Assembly: GCA_002256425.1 (NCBI GenBank)
Contig: NKIZ01000001.1
Span: 2,143,001-2,207,000, forward strand
Reading direction: 5' to 3'
Length of the DNA stretch: 64,000 nucleotides
From: Alphaproteobacteria bacterium PA2
GTDB taxonomy: Bacteria; Pseudomonadota; Alphaproteobacteria; Caulobacterales; Caulobacteraceae
Shown: positions 63,800-64,000 of the stretch, piece after piece
How the letters are laid out: each line of letters begins with the position of its first letter
Numbering within the stretch: position 1 is the first letter of the stretch
The notes under the pieces: model-generated
The model's database searches: none
What the model was told of the DNA's origin: nothing
The model's input: only the letters and a program-made list of their open reading frames with translations
Program-made: the position numbers and the translations under genes

Positions 63800-64000
63800 A
63801 TGGTCAAGTTGGGAAGTCGTAATCGTCAGTATCGTGCGCTTCTGCTGGGGAGCGCGATCGGCGCTGCCTTCGCGGGCCTGGCCCCCTCGGTCGTTTATGC
63901 GGCCGAGACCAATGGCGGGACGATTGAGGAAGTCGTCGTCACCGCCCGCAAACGCTCGGAGTCCCTGCAGGACGTTCCCTTATCGGTCAGCGCCTACACC
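63800..64000 (+). CDS. TonB-dependent receptor, 3' truncated by window edge
   Basis: First 67 codons of an outer-membrane receptor, translated by hand. The signal peptide (basic start, LLLGSAIGAAFAGLAPSVVYA) is followed by a TonB box-like TIEEVVVTARKRSESLQDVPLSVSAYT, the beginning of a plug domain typical of the large Caulobacterales/Sphingomonad TonB receptors. GGGAGG lies 7 bases before the ATG. With the operator upstream it is probably the importer of the cluster substrate. Confidence 0.92.
   Translation, partial: MVKLGSRNRQYRALLLGSAIGAAFAGLAPSVVYAAETNGGTIEEVVVTARKRSESLQDVPLSVSAYT

Overview
The window is a high-GC, densely coded stretch of an alphaproteobacterial chromosome. It most resembles Caulobacterales (Caulobacter or Phenylobacterium relatives). 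Supporting signs are a DgcB-like diguanylate cyclase beside a DEAD-box helicase, an IscR/SUF operon, an M23 peptidase overlapping a bactofilin, an RNase E with an acidic insertion in its S1 domain and a C-terminal GWWRR, and several TonB-dependent receptors. I found no rRNA, tRNA, CRISPR array, transposase or prophage gene. The species is an inference.

Layout. 1-3.4 kb: 5'-truncated RNA helicase, diguanylate cyclase, enoyl-CoA hydratase. 3.4-10.6 kb: one minus-strand Fe-S assembly operon, iscR-iscS-sufB-(unknown)-sufC-sufD-sufS-sufT-like-sufA, mostly with overlapping starts and stops. 10.7-16.6 kb: small alpha/beta hydrolase, M48 protease, then a polyhydroxyalkanoate (PHA) locus (phaC, phaZ, PhaD-like regulator, phasin) resembling the Pseudomonas medium-chain-length type. 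16.8-22.3 kb: BON protein, methyltransferase, tiny lipoprotein, NamZ-like muramidase, DOMON-like protein, tyrS, bcp. 22.5-29.2 kb: cell-envelope genes (M23 peptidase, bactofilin, mrcA, amiC) with prfB, whose synthesis needs a programmed +1 frameshift. 29.6-42.2 kb: rne, M48-TPR protease, DsbA-like lipoprotein, FAD oxidoreductase, thiSG, aroQ, accBC, epoxide hydrolase, aat, a DUF2155 protein and an NDUFA12 homologue. 42.3-45.9 kb: an unusual ribonucleotide-reductase-like protein without catalytic cysteines, a CPBP protease and a small membrane protein with a 33-bp palindrome at its start. 46-57.3 kb: accessory metabolism and receptors, rpiB, an ECF42-type sigma factor with its DGPF partner, and a GreA-like factor. 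57.3-59.3 kb: an AT-richer islet with several hairpins and poorly known small proteins. 59.3-64 kb: a probable catabolic cluster (MFS, AMP-ligase, TetR, alpha/beta hydrolase, start of a TonB receptor) in which two promoter regions carry the same GGTAC-N4-GTACC palindrome.

The signals I consider most worth following are the catalytically empty NrdJ-like protein (42340-44877), the shared palindromes of the 62-64 kb cluster, the hairpin-rich intergenic region at 57.3-57.7 kb, the class II-like PHA locus, and the small palindrome-controlled membrane gene at 45.7-45.95 kb. All functional assignments come from reading motifs and family memory; no database search was run.
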